From positions 124,001 to 188,000 of the forward strand of contig NZ_FWXN01000002.1 of NCBI RefSeq assembly GCF_900176385.1: 64,000 nt of DNA, given 5' to 3'. Positions 53,784 to 62,836 of the stretch are shown piece by piece (the first letter of the stretch is position 1; every line of letters begins with the position of its first letter). A program made the position numbers and the translations under genes. Below the pieces are notes generated by a model. That model was given only the letters and a program-made list of their open reading frames with translations, was not told the DNA's origin and did not search any database. This stretch comes from Janibacter indicus. Its GTDB lineage: Bacteria > Actinomycetota > Actinomycetes > Actinomycetales > Dermatophilaceae.

Positions 53784-54551
53784 TCACCGCACCGGGCGTG
53801 TCTCGAGGTCGGCGATGTCCTGCGTCACACGAGTCACACGTGCCTCAGCCGTGTTGACCCGGTCACGCGCGACGACGAGCGCGGCCCGCACCTGCGACTC
53901 CTCGAGCCGGGCCGCGGAGAGCTCGCGCTCGGCCTCGCGCAGCTCGTCGCGGGCGGAGTCGAGGGCCTCCTGCCGAGCGCGCTCCTGCGCGTCGACCTCG
54001 GGGTCGGCCGCCCCGTCACCGGCGTCGTCGGGCAGCGGCGGCAGCAGCCGAAGGGGGGTCGCCACGGCGTCGTCGAGCTCCACCTCGCCGAAGCCCGCGT
54101 AGGTCAGGGCCCGCAGCAGCGTGCCGGAGGCGATGGCGCGGCCGCTCTGCTCGTCGGCGAGCACCGCGACTGCCGTGGCGTCGACCTCACCCCTGGCGGC
54201 AGCACCGAAGGGAGATCCCGTCGCCTCGGCGCACCGACCGGCCGCGGCGACGAGGGCGTCGATCGCGGCCCGGCGCTCCGGTCTGGCCTGCGCGAGGGTG
54301 GCGCCGTCCCCCTTCGCCTGGGCGGCGCGCATCCGCTCGCCGAGGGCGATGAGGTCGGCGACCACCTGCGGCTCGTCGCGGGCGACGCGGTTGAGCAGCC
54401 ACGCGGTCCGCGTCGGCTTGCGCAGGGCGGTGATCGCGGCGGCGAGGTCGGGGTCATCCCCCTTCGCCTCGCGGGCCAGGCGGGTGCGGGTGGCGACGAA
54501 GTCCGCGGGGGCGGCTGCGTAGAGCTCGTCGACGGCGTCCTCGAGTCTCAC
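53784..54551 (-). CDS. Coiled-coil protein of unknown function
   Basis: A 255-residue hydrophilic protein. The N-terminal half (LYAAAPADFVATRTRLAREA; ALRKPTRTAWLLNRVARDEP) resembles actinobacterial proteins of unknown function. The C-terminal 75 residues form a predicted coiled coil (SARDELREAERELSAARLEE). GTG 54549-54551 overlaps the upstream DinB-family stop (GTGA). No signal peptide or membrane segment. Confidence 0.7.
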   Translation of the reverse strand: MRLEDAVDELYAAAPADFVATRTRLAREAKGDDPDLAAAITALRKPTRTAWLLNRVARDEPQVVADLIALGERMRAAQAKGDGATLAQARPERRAAIDALVAAAGRCAEATGSPFGAAARGEVDATAVAVLADEQSGRAIASGTLLRALTYAGFGEVELDDAVATPLRLLPPLPDDAGDGAADPEVDAQERARQEALDSARDELREAERELSAARLEESQVRAALVVARDRVNTAEARVTRVTQDIADLETRPVR

Positions 54552-55135
54552 GGGGCGTGCGCCTCGGCGATGCGGGTGAGGCGCGCGACGTAGTCGGCCC
54601 AGCCCTGCTCGTCCCACTCGGGCAGGTTGTTGCCCTCGGAGCGCAGGCCCACCGCGCCGTCGAGCTGCTCGCGGAGGATGTCGGCGTGCCCGGCGTGCCT
54701 GGCCTCGTCGAGGGCCATGTGGACGATGATCTGCCCGAGCGTCACGGTGTTGCGGTCCTCGGGCCACCACGCCACCCGGCCCTCGGCCTCGAGGGGCAGC
54801 GCCTCGATCGTCGCGTCGGCGTGGTCGAAGCAGGCCCGGCTCCAGGCGAGCACGTCGGCCATCGACTCGACCTCGGTGGCGAACATGTCCTCGTTGTCCT
54901 CAGGGCCCACCCCCTCGACCTCCCACGGCAGCTGCAGCTCGCTGGGGCGAGAGAAGGTCTCCCCGAAGTAGCCCAGCTCGCACGCCGCGGAGTGCTTGAC
55001 GAGGCCGAGCAGGTTGGTGCCCGTCGGCGTGCGCGGCCGGCGTGCCTCGTACTCGTCGAGCCCCTCGAGCTTGAGCAGCAGCGCCGCCCGCTGCACGCGG
55101 AGCATGGCGTGGAGCTGGGTCTTGAGGTCCGCCAT
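54548..55135 (-). CDS. DinB/DUF664 family protein
   Basis: A 195-residue four-helix-bundle protein of the DinB/DUF664 superfamily. Metal-ligand His residues are in LLGLVKHSAACELGYFGETF, QIIVHMALDEARHAGH. Members include mycothiol-dependent maleylpyruvate isomerase and many thiol-linked enzymes. Substrate unknown. Coupled to the coiled-coil gene. Confidence 0.88.
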   Translation of the reverse strand: MADLKTQLHAMLRVQRAALLLKLEGLDEYEARRPRTPTGTNLLGLVKHSAACELGYFGETFSRPSELQLPWEVEGVGPEDNEDMFATEVESMADVLAWSRACFDHADATIEALPLEAEGRVAWWPEDRNTVTLGQIIVHMALDEARHAGHADILREQLDGAVGLRSEGNNLPEWDEQGWADYVARLTRIAEAHAP

Positions 55136-55201
55136 GCGACCAGCCTGCCACCGGGGGCGGACGAAGGGGGACGGAGCGGACGACGGGGAGGTCCGGCGCA
55201 G

Positions 55202-55265
55202 CGTCAAGTCGAAGTCGAGAACGACCAGGCGACCACGCGATGACGAAGGACTTCGGCAGCGCGCC
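55202..55265 (-). repeat. 64-bp dispersed repeat, copy 2
   Basis: The complement of 15406-15469 with five differences. It lies in the 243-bp divergent gap between the DUF664 and DUF1361 genes, close to a CGAAGGGGG motif, as copy 1 does. Read on the minus strand it gives L-P-K-S-F-V-I-A-W-S-P-G-R-S-R-L-R-L-D. Confidence 0.8.
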
Positions 55266-55378
55266 GGACCTCTCCGCCGGGAGCGGTGGCAACCCCTTCT
55301 CAGCCGACGGGGACGGCCTCAGCCAGCGGGCGGGCGGCCTTCAGCGTGCTCCAAGGTGGCGGGCCTACGGTGCATCGA

Positions 55379-56083
55379 ATGGCACACATCTCGCACCCCG
55401 CGCGCTGGCTGACGGGGTTGACCCTGCTCCTTCTCGCCGGCACCGTTGCGGCGGCCGGGCTGCAGAACGTGCGCGCCGACCGCACCGGTGCCCCCGTCTT
55501 CGCCTTCCTCTTCTGGAACCTCTTCCTCGCGTGGGTGCCCTATCTCCTCGCCCTCGCCCTCGTGGGGCTCGACCGACTGCGGGCTCCCGGCTGGCTGCTC
55601 GCGGGCGTCGGCGTCGTGTGGTTGCTCTTCCTGCCCAATGCGCCCTACATCCTCACCGACTTCATCCACCTCGGGGCGATCCCGGGGGCGCCACGGTGGT
55701 TCGACGCGCTGCTCATCGGCTCCTTCGCCGCGACCGGGCTCGCCCTGGGCCTGGCCTCGCTGCTGCTCGTGCACCACCTCGTCGCCGCTCGGGTCGGCAA
55801 GGTGACGGGCTGGGTCGTCGCGATCGGGTCGCTCGCGCTGTCGTCCGTCGGGATCTACCTCGGGCGCTTCCCGCGCTTCAACTCCTGGGACGTGGTCACC
55901 AACCCGCACGGACTCGTCGAGGTCATCACCTCCCGGCTCGCCGATCCCCTCGGCAACCCCTTCCTCCTTCAGTTCGCCGTGCTGATGACCGGTGGGCTCG
56001 TCGCCTCCTACCTCGTGACGTGGGGCCTGAGCCGGGCCCTCGCGGGTGGTCGCCGGACCGGGGTGGCACAGTACGGCGGGTGA
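55379..56083 (+). CDS. DUF1361 membrane protein
   Basis: A 234-residue protein with six predicted helices and the DUF1361 signature segments PNAPYILTDFIHLG (about 89-102) and YLGRFPRFNSWDVV (about 165-178). Function unknown. Its stop overlaps the GTG of the next MFS gene (GTGA). Confidence 0.88.
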   Translation: MAHISHPARWLTGLTLLLLAGTVAAAGLQNVRADRTGAPVFAFLFWNLFLAWVPYLLALALVGLDRLRAPGWLLAGVGVVWLLFLPNAPYILTDFIHLGAIPGAPRWFDALLIGSFAATGLALGLASLLLVHHLVAARVGKVTGWVVAIGSLALSSVGIYLGRFPRFNSWDVVTNPHGLVEVITSRLADPLGNPFLLQFAVLMTGGLVASYLVTWGLSRALAGGRRTGVAQYGG

Positions 56084-57285
56084 GCACCCCCGCCCTCCCC
56101 GCGCAGGAGCGGCCCGCCGTACCCGTCGAGATCAAGGTCCTCGTCGCCGCGGCCTTCGTCATCGCCGTCGGCTTCGGCCTGATCACCCCGGTCCTGCCGC
56201 AGTTCGCCCAGAGCTTCGACGTCGGCGTGACCGCCGCGTCGGTCATCGTCTCGGCCTTCGCCTTCTTCCGGCTCCTCTTCGCCCCCGCGGGCGGCTCGCT
56301 CGTCGCCCGCCTGGGTGAGCGGCCGGTCTACATCGTCGGGCTGGTCATCGTCGCGCTGTCGACGGGAGCCTCGGCCTTCGCCCAGACCTACTGGCAGCTG
56401 CTCATCTTCCGCTCGCTCGGCGGCATCGGCTCGACGATGTTCACCGTCTCGGCGATGGCGCTGCTCGTGCGGCTGGCCCCGCCGAGCATTCGCGGGCGGG
56501 TCTCGTCGATGTACGGCAGCGCCTTCCTCATCGGTGGCGTCATCGGCCCCGTCATCGGCGGCGCGCTCGGCGAGCTCGGCATGCGCGTGCCCTTCGTCGT
56601 CTACGGCGTCGCGCTCCTCATCGCCGCGGCCCTCGTCGCGATCATGCTGCGGGGGACCCCCCTTCGCGCCGATCCGCTCCAGGGGGCGCTGCCACCGATG
56701 ACCGTCCGCGAGGCCCTCGGGGACAGCGCCTACCGGGCGGCGATGGTCTCGGCCTTCGCCAACGGCTGGACCAACTTCGGTGTGCGCGTGGCGATCCTGC
56801 CGCTCTTCGCCGTCGCGGTCGTCGGCGAGACGTGGGCCGCGGCCGTCGCGCTCGCCGTCGGGGCCGCGGCCACCGCGCTGACGCTGCAGTTCTCCGGTCG
56901 GGTCGCCGACACCCTCGGCCGACGGCGCCCGATCCTCGTCGGCCTCGGCCTCAGCGCCGTCGGCATGGGGGCGATGGGGCTGTCCGGCGACCTCGTGCCG
57001 ATCCTCGTCCTGACGACCGTGCTCGCCGTCGGGGCCGGCCTGCTCAACCCCGCCCAGCAGGCGACCGTCGCCGACGTCGTCGGCAACGGCCGGTCCGGGG
57101 GCAAGGTGCTCGCGGCCTTCCAGATGTGCCAGGACGCGGGCGGCATCGGTGGTCCGGTCGTCATCGGGGCGGTCGCCGACCTCTGGGGTTGGCAGTGGGC
57201 CTTCGCCCTGAGCGGGCTGGTGTCGGCGCTCGCGATCCTGCCGTGGCTGCGGGCCCGCGAGACCCTCGTCGTCCACGCGGGATGA
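56080..57285 (+). CDS. MFS transporter
   Basis: A 401-residue 12-helix major facilitator, DHA1-like, with FGLITPVLPQFAQSFDV in helix 1 and GGSLVARLGERPVYIVGLV in the loop 2-3 region. The sequence GRVSSMYGSAFLIGGVIGPV gives motif C-like Gly/Pro spacing typical of exporters. Coupled to the DUF1361 gene by GTGA overlap. Substrate unknown. Confidence 0.9.
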   Translation: MSTPALPAQERPAVPVEIKVLVAAAFVIAVGFGLITPVLPQFAQSFDVGVTAASVIVSAFAFFRLLFAPAGGSLVARLGERPVYIVGLVIVALSTGASAFAQTYWQLLIFRSLGGIGSTMFTVSAMALLVRLAPPSIRGRVSSMYGSAFLIGGVIGPVIGGALGELGMRVPFVVYGVALLIAAALVAIMLRGTPLRADPLQGALPPMTVREALGDSAYRAAMVSAFANGWTNFGVRVAILPLFAVAVVGETWAAAVALAVGAAATALTLQFSGRVADTLGRRRPILVGLGLSAVGMGAMGLSGDLVPILVLTTVLAVGAGLLNPAQQATVADVVGNGRSGGKVLAAFQMCQDAGGIGGPVVIGAVADLWGWQWAFALSGLVSALAILPWLRARETLVVHAG

Positions 57286-57314
57286 TCCGCGGGCGCCCCG
57301 ACGTTGCGGCCAGC

Positions 57315-58004
57315 ATGCAGATCGACATCTGGTCCGACATCGCCTGCCCCTGGTGCTACATCGGCAAGCGGCGTCTCGAGACCGCCCTCGCCGACCACCC
57401 GCACCGCGACGACATCCAGGTCACCTGGCACAGCTACCAGCTCGACCCGTCGCTGCCGAAGCACTACGAGGGCACCGAGGCCGACTACCTCGCCTCGCGC
57501 AAGGGGATGCCGGTCGAGCAGGTGCGCGAGATGTTCGGTCACGTCGCCGAGCAGGCCGCAGGCGAGGGCCTGGCCTACGACTTCGACCGCCTCGTCGTCG
57601 CCAACTCCGCCCGCGCCCACGAGCTGCTCCACCTGGCCAAGGAGCGTGGTCTGGGTGACGAGGTCAAGGAGGCACTGCTCTCCGGTCACTTCGAGCACGG
57701 CCTCGACATCGGTGACGTCGACGCGCTCGCACGGGTCGGTGCCGACGCCGGTCTGGACGAAGGGGAGGTCCGCGCGGCCCTCGCGGACGGCCGCTACAAG
57801 GCCGCCGTCGCCTCCGACATCGACATGGCTCGCCAGATCGGGGTGACGGGCGTCCCCTTCGTCGTCGTCGACATGAAGTACGCCGTCTCCGGCGCCCAGC
57901 CGCCAGAGCTCTTCCGCGAGGTCGTCGACAAGGCGCTCGCCGAGCGGACCCCGGCCGTGCAGGTCGTGCAGTCCGGCGACGTCTGCGGGCCCGACGGCTG
58001 CTGA
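57315..58004 (+). CDS. DsbA-family oxidoreductase, FrnE-like
   Basis: A 229-residue cytosolic thioredoxin-fold protein. CPWC is at 11-14 (WSDIACPWCYIGKRRLE), and the cis-Pro loop GVTGVPFVVVDMKYAVSGAQ matches FrnE-type 2-hydroxychromene-isomerase-like DsbA proteins. Two more Cys close the C-terminus (DVCGPDGC). Likely a disulfide reductase or isomerase in stress response. Confidence 0.92.
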   Translation: MQIDIWSDIACPWCYIGKRRLETALADHPHRDDIQVTWHSYQLDPSLPKHYEGTEADYLASRKGMPVEQVREMFGHVAEQAAGEGLAYDFDRLVVANSARAHELLHLAKERGLGDEVKEALLSGHFEHGLDIGDVDALARVGADAGLDEGEVRAALADGRYKAAVASDIDMARQIGVTGVPFVVVDMKYAVSGAQPPELFREVVDKALAERTPAVQVVQSGDVCGPDGC

Positions 58005-58034
58005 GCGCCGCGACCGGGGCGTAGCGTCGGGGGC

Positions 58035-58538
58035 ATGACTCCTGCACAACTGCTCATCGACTGCTTCGGCCGGGTGCGCGAGAGCGCGCTGGCCGCCATC
58101 GACGGTCTCACTGAGGAACAGCTGACGCACCGCGTCACGCCCGACGCCAACCCGATCGCGTGGCTGGTCTGGCACGCCTATCGCGTCCAGGACGACCACG
58201 TGGCCGACGTCGCCGGTCTTCAGCAGGTCTGGGCCGCACGGGGATTCATCGAGTTCTTCGACCTCGACCTGGACGAGGACGACACCGGCTACGGACACAC
58301 GAGTGCGCAGGTGGGCAAGGTCGTGGCGAGTGCCGAGCTGCTCGCCCGCTACGTCGAGGCCGTGCACGACCAGACGGTGACGTGGGTCGCCGGGCTGGAC
58401 GAGGACGACCTCGACCGCGTCGTCGACACCTCGTGGGATCCGCCGGTCACGCTCGGGGCGCGGCTGGTGAGCGTCGTCAACGACGACACCCAGCACGTCG
58501 GGCAGGCGGCGTACCTCCGGGGGCTGCTCACCGCATGA
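58035..58538 (+). CDS. DinB/DUF664 family protein
   Basis: A 167-residue DinB-superfamily protein. Its conserved His are in IAWLVWHAYRVQDDHVADVA and VVNDDTQHVGQAAYLRGLL. Metal-dependent thiol chemistry is typical of the fold; substrate unknown. The stop overlaps the next ATG (ATGA). Confidence 0.87.
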   Translation: MTPAQLLIDCFGRVRESALAAIDGLTEEQLTHRVTPDANPIAWLVWHAYRVQDDHVADVAGLQQVWAARGFIEFFDLDLDEDDTGYGHTSAQVGKVVASAELLARYVEAVHDQTVTWVAGLDEDDLDRVVDTSWDPPVTLGARLVSVVNDDTQHVGQAAYLRGLLTA

Positions 58539-58966
58539 GGTCGAGCTTCGTCGTGTCCGCCGAGACCGGGCACGCCCCCGCCGAGACGTGGGCGCGGCTG
58601 TGGGACCTCGATCGGCACACGGTTGTCATCCCGCTGACGACGGTGACGCCCCACCCGCCGGCGACCCGGCTGGGGGCGGGGGCCGGCTTCACCGGCAGGA
58701 CCGCGCTGGGGCCGCTCGGCTTCGACGACGTCATGCGGGTCGAGACGTGGGCCCCGCCGGAGTCCGCGACCGTGGTCAAGGTCGGCCGGGTCGTCGGCGG
58801 GCGGATCGAGGTGACGGTGGCCCCCCTTCGTCACGGCTCGCGCGTCGTCTGGCGCCAGACGGTGCAGCTGCCGTGGCTGCCGGCGCGACTGCGGTGGGTC
58901 GAGGCGCTCGCCGCCCGGGTCATGGCGCCCGGCTATCGGCAGGTGATCCGGACCCTGCTGGCGTGA
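58535..58966 (+). CDS. SRPBCC-like protein
   Basis: A 143-residue START-like protein: SAETGHAPAETWARLWDLDR at the start, FDDVMRVETWAPPESATVVK mid-way, and a long C-terminal helix (ALAARVMAPGYRQVIRTLL). Coupled to the DinB-family gene; this pairing of a DinB and an SRPBCC protein is common in actinobacteria. Ligand unknown. Confidence 0.82.
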   Translation: MRSSFVVSAETGHAPAETWARLWDLDRHTVVIPLTTVTPHPPATRLGAGAGFTGRTALGPLGFDDVMRVETWAPPESATVVKVGRVVGGRIEVTVAPLRHGSRVVWRQTVQLPWLPARLRWVEALAARVMAPGYRQVIRTLLA

Positions 58967-59063
58967 GCCGATGGGGCCGGCGGCGAGCACAACAGGTCGT
59001 CCTGGTGCATGTCGTGCCGTTCGCCGGGGCGTGGAGGCCCCATCCGCTACCGGTTGTGCACGG

Positions 59064-59150
59064 TCTCTCTGGGACCGCCCGTGGGGGCTGACCGACGTCC
59101 GGGTGCACGACCCTGACGGGTACGACCTGCGGATCACCGACCGTCGCTGA
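59064..59150 (+). pseudogene. C-terminal remnant of a glyoxalase/VOC protein
   Basis: The 28 codons up to TGA 59148-59150 encode WDRPWGLTDVRVHDPDGYDL followed by RITDRR, the usual end of a VOC-fold (glyoxalase/bleomycin-resistance) protein. Upstream the frame has no recognisable VOC sequence, and there is no plausible start, so this is a decayed fragment. It fills the 191-bp gap before hrpB. Confidence 0.55.
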
Positions 59151-59157
59151 CGCCCGC

Positions 59158-61668
59158 TCAGGCTCGGCGCTTCGTGCGGGCCGTCGCCGGGGCGGTCCAC
59201 GGGTCCTCCGGCCACGGGTGCTTGGGATAGCGGCCGCGCATCTCAGCCCGCACCTGGGCGTAGGGCCCGGACCAGAAGGATGCGAGGTCGTCGGTCACGG
59301 CCAGGGGGCGACGGGCGGGGGAGAGCAGGTGGAAGAGCACCGGCACGCGGCCGTCGAGGAGCCGCGGCGTCTCGGCGAGGCCGAAGCACTCCTGCAGCTT
59401 GACCGCGAGCACCGGTGCGGCAGAAGGCTCGTCGTGCGGCGGCCAGGTGATCGCGGCCGTCGACCCGCTCGGGACCGGCAGGCGCTCGGGGGCGAGCTCG
59501 TCGAGCCGGGTCGCCTCGGGCCAGGGGAGCAGGCGACGGAGCGGGTCCGTCAGGTCGAGGCGGGCGAAGGGGGTGCCCGTCGCCACGCGCTGCAGCTCGG
59601 GGCCGAGCCACTCGTCGAGCCGAGCGGCCAGCGCCGGGTCGGACACGTCGGGCCACGGGTCGCCGAGGTGGTGGTGGAGCACGGCGAGGCGTCGACGCAG
59701 GGTGTCGGCCGCGGGCGACCAGGTGAGCAGGTCGAGGCCGCGGACGGCGAGCGCGCGCCGTACCGCGTCGGCCGCGGTCGCCGGGTCGGCCCGGACCGGG
59801 GTCGAGCTGAGCTCGATGGCGCCGAGGGCGTCGACCTCGCGGGCAGTGACCCTTCCTTCGCCCAGGTCGGCGCGGACCTCGCGGACCCGCAGCCCGGCGC
59901 CGGCGGTCTCCGCCTCGTCCCGGGTCAGGGCCGCGGCAAGCCGGATCACGGCACCGGTTCCGGCCGCGACGCGGCCGTCGGCGCGGGCGACGTCGGCGAC
60001 GACGAGCCACTCGTGGTGGCGCATCGGGCTGCCGGCGGGCAGGGCCGCGCGGGTGCCGGACGCGAGGAGATAGGTGGGGCCTTCGCCGAGGCGCCGGGCG
60101 ATCCGGCCGGGGTGGACGAGTGCGGTCACCAGGCCGGCGCGACCGGGGCGCTCGTCCCCGCCGGCGGGGACGAGACGGGCGAGGCGGTCGGCCTCGCGGC
60201 GCCACCGGCCGGCGTCGCGGGAGCGCCCGGAGCGCAGGTCGGCGAGCAGCCGGTCGAGGTCGCCGTCGTCGCTGCGCAGGTCGTCGGCGAGGGCCGCGAC
60301 GGCCTCGGCCGCTGCCGTGGTCCCCACGAGGCCGGCGCCGTCGAGCAGGGCGCGGGCGAGCCTGGGGTCGGCGGGGACGCGCACCGCGGCCAGACCCTCG
60401 TCGGTGACCCGGCCCTCCGCATCGACGAGCCCGAGGCCGTGCAGCGTGGCCTCGGCCGCACCGATGGCGGGCGACGGGGGCGGTGTCAGCAGCGGCAGAC
60501 CCTCACCACGCGGCGACCCCCAGGCGGCCAGGGTCAGGGCGGTCTCGGTGAGATCGGCCGTGGTGATCTGCGGGGTGACGTGCTCGGCAGCGCGGGACCA
60601 GACGGACTCCTCGACGAGCCGCACGGCGCGGCCGGGGCCCAGGCGCGCGGCCCGGCCGGCGCGCTGGGTCATCGAGGCCCGGGAGGCCTGCACGGTGACC
60701 AGCCCGGACATGTCACGGGCGGCGTCGCGACGGGGCTCGCGGGAGAGGGCCGCGTCGACGACCAGCCGCACGCCGGGAACGGTGAGCGAGGACTCGGCCA
60801 GGTCGGTGGAGACGACGATGCGGCCACCGCTCGTGGTGGGCTCGCCGCCGATCGCGCGGTCCTGCTCGCGCGGGGCAAGGCGGCCGTGGAGCGGGAGGAC
60901 CTCAGCGCCGGGGACGAGACGGTCGAGCAGCTCGACGACCCGGTCGACCTCCCGGGCTCCGGGGACGAAGACGAGGGTGTGATGGTCGGGCTCGTGGTGC
61001 CGTGCGGTCACCCGCGCGACGTGCTCGAGGAAGTCCCGGGTGACACCCCGCGCGTCGGTCCGCGGGCCCGGGCTCGGCTCCCAGAGGACCTCGAGCGGGT
61101 GCAGCGCGCCCTCGCTGTCGACGAGTGGGGCCGGACCGTCGTCGTCGCCGAGCAGCGCGGCGATGCCCCGGGCGTCGAGGGTGGCCGACATCGCGACGAG
61201 CTGCAACTCCCGGAGCTGGCGCACCTCGGCGAGCATCCCGAGCAGCAGGTCGGTGTCGAGGGCTCGCTCGTGGACCTCGTCGAGGACGACGGCTGCGGTG
61301 CCGGTCAGCTCGGGGTCGGCGAGGAGGCGGCGCACGAGCACCCCCGGAGTCACGAACTCCACCCGCGTGCGCGGCCCGACGCGGCGCTCGCCGCGGACGG
61401 TGTGGCCGACGAGGTCACCGACCTGCGTGCCGGTCAGGTGGGCCAGCCGTCGCGCCGCCGCACGCACCGTGACCCGCCGGGGGCCGGTGACGACGACCCT
61501 TCCGTCGACGCAGTCGGCGACGAGCGGGGGCGCCAGTGTCGTCTTGCCGGACCCCGGCGGGGCCTGGACGACCGCGACACCCCGGGTCGTGACCGCCGCC
61601 CGCAGGTCGTCGAGCGTCTCGGCGAAGGGGAGTCCCTCACCGATCGCGCGCAGGTCCAGGTCGGTCAT
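59158..61668 (-). CDS. hrpB: ATP-dependent RNA helicase HrpB
   Basis: An 836-residue DEAH-type helicase. Motif I is APPGSGKTT (about 36-44), motif II DEVH (about 129-132), motif III MSATLD, motif VI QRAGRAARLGPGRAVRL. The C-terminal HrpB-specific domain ends with RPLAVTDDLASFWSGPYAQV and RYPKHPWPEDP. RNA unwinding is expected; the cellular role of HrpB is poorly defined. No operon partner. Confidence 0.94.
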   Translation of the reverse strand: MTDLDLRAIGEGLPFAETLDDLRAAVTTRGVAVVQAPPGSGKTTLAPPLVADCVDGRVVVTGPRRVTVRAAARRLAHLTGTQVGDLVGHTVRGERRVGPRTRVEFVTPGVLVRRLLADPELTGTAAVVLDEVHERALDTDLLLGMLAEVRQLRELQLVAMSATLDARGIAALLGDDDGPAPLVDSEGALHPLEVLWEPSPGPRTDARGVTRDFLEHVARVTARHHEPDHHTLVFVPGAREVDRVVELLDRLVPGAEVLPLHGRLAPREQDRAIGGEPTTSGGRIVVSTDLAESSLTVPGVRLVVDAALSREPRRDAARDMSGLVTVQASRASMTQRAGRAARLGPGRAVRLVEESVWSRAAEHVTPQITTADLTETALTLAAWGSPRGEGLPLLTPPPSPAIGAAEATLHGLGLVDAEGRVTDEGLAAVRVPADPRLARALLDGAGLVGTTAAAEAVAALADDLRSDDGDLDRLLADLRSGRSRDAGRWRREADRLARLVPAGGDERPGRAGLVTALVHPGRIARRLGEGPTYLLASGTRAALPAGSPMRHHEWLVVADVARADGRVAAGTGAVIRLAAALTRDEAETAGAGLRVREVRADLGEGRVTAREVDALGAIELSSTPVRADPATAADAVRRALAVRGLDLLTWSPAADTLRRRLAVLHHHLGDPWPDVSDPALAARLDEWLGPELQRVATGTPFARLDLTDPLRRLLPWPEATRLDELAPERLPVPSGSTAAITWPPHDEPSAAPVLAVKLQECFGLAETPRLLDGRVPVLFHLLSPARRPLAVTDDLASFWSGPYAQVRAEMRGRYPKHPWPEDPWTAPATARTKRRA

Positions 61669-61699
61669 GGCGTCGAGCCTCGCACGAGCAGCGCCGGGG

Positions 61700-62245
61700 T
61701 CAGCGCTCGAGGACGAAGAGTCGCGTCGTCGTGTCGTAGTAGCGGTCCGTGAGCACCTCGTCGCGCATGCCCAGGCGCCGGGAGACCCGCTGCGAGGGCT
61801 CGTTGTCCGAGTGTGTGACGGCGACGACGCGGGGGAGGCCGGAGGCGTGGTCGAGCACGCGGGTGGCGGCTTCGGTCGCGATGCCGCGGCCCCACACGTC
61901 GGGGTGCAGGTGCCAGCCGATCTCGACCTCGGGACTGTCGAGGGCCAGCTCCGGGTTGCGCGGGTCCGCCGCGAGGGCCGAGCCGGTGATCGGGATCGGC
62001 TTGAGCAGCAGTGTCCCGACGAAGCGGTCGGCGAGGTCGATCGCCCAGATGCCCTGGGGCGGCGGGTAGGGCACGTCGCGGCGGCGGGGGATCGAAGCGC
62101 GTGCCTCGGCGACGTCGGTCATCGGCTGCCCGTCGCCGATCCACCGCTGCACCTCGGGCCGCGAGTGCAGGTCGAAGAGCGCGTCCGCGTCGTCGTCGCG
62201 GAAGGTCCGCAAGGTCAGCCGGTCGGTCGTCAGCGTCTCGGGCAC
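61700..62245 (-). CDS. GNAT acetyltransferase, RimJ/RimL type
   Basis: A 181-residue GNAT: TDRLTLRTFRDDDADALFDL at the start, HPDVWGRGIATEAATRVLDH for acetyl-CoA, and THSDNEPSQRVSRRLGMRDE near the end. GTG 62243-62245 is the first in-frame start. It follows hrpB on the opposite side of a 31-bp gap in the same direction. Confidence 0.9.
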   Translation of the reverse strand: MPETLTTDRLTLRTFRDDDADALFDLHSRPEVQRWIGDGQPMTDVAEARASIPRRRDVPYPPPQGIWAIDLADRFVGTLLLKPIPITGSALAADPRNPELALDSPEVEIGWHLHPDVWGRGIATEAATRVLDHASGLPRVVAVTHSDNEPSQRVSRRLGMRDEVLTDRYYDTTTRLFVLER

Positions 62246-62290
62246 GCCTCGATCCTCGCACCGGGCGGCGCCCCGCGCTCGCCCCTGCTG

Positions 62291-62836
62291 TCAGAGCGAC
62301 TCGAGCTTGCGCACGATCCGCTGCACGGTGAGCCAGGTCCTCGTGGTGATGTCCTTGCCGTGGGTGCGGTCGAGCCACCGCATGAAGTCCGGCGTCCTGC
62401 CCGGGTCGCCGTTGTCGATGACGGCGAGATAGGCCTGCGCCTCCTCGTCGAAGCCGACGACCCGCACGAGCGGGTCGGGGTCGTCGGGCACCTCCCCGGG
62501 GGTGACGCCGTCCTTGAGGAAGGTCGCGACGAGATAGGTCCCGCGCCCGTGCGTCAGACCGTCGAAGGGGTCACGCTCGAGCAGGCCCCGCAGCTCATCC
62601 AAGGAGCGGATGATCGTGCCGCCCCCGATGCCCAGCTCCGCGACGAGCGCCTCTTGGATCCGCCGCTCCAGCTCCGGCACGTCGGTCTCGTCGGTCTCGA
62701 AGACGATGTTGCCGCTCGCGAGCACCGACCCGACCCGCGCCAGGCCGAGCCCTTCGTGGACCGCCCGCAGCTCGGCATTCGAGTTGTGGGGCAGCGTGGG
62801 CGCGATCCCGCGCAGCAGGGCGACGTAGCGCGTCAT
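62291..62836 (-). CDS. DUF1697 protein
   Basis: A 181-residue protein with the DUF1697 opening YVALLRGIAPTLPHNSNAEL and the segment GSVLASGNIVFETDET. The family has a ferredoxin-like fold and no known function. It is usually opened by N-M near the start; here N-S/A is read (NSNAEL). ATGA overlap with the SDR gene. Confidence 0.9.
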   Translation of the reverse strand: MTRYVALLRGIAPTLPHNSNAELRAVHEGLGLARVGSVLASGNIVFETDETDVPELERRIQEALVAELGIGGGTIIRSLDELRGLLERDPFDGLTHGRGTYLVATFLKDGVTPGEVPDDPDPLVRVVGFDEEAQAYLAVIDNGDPGRTPDFMRWLDRTHGKDITTRTWLTVQRIVRKLESL

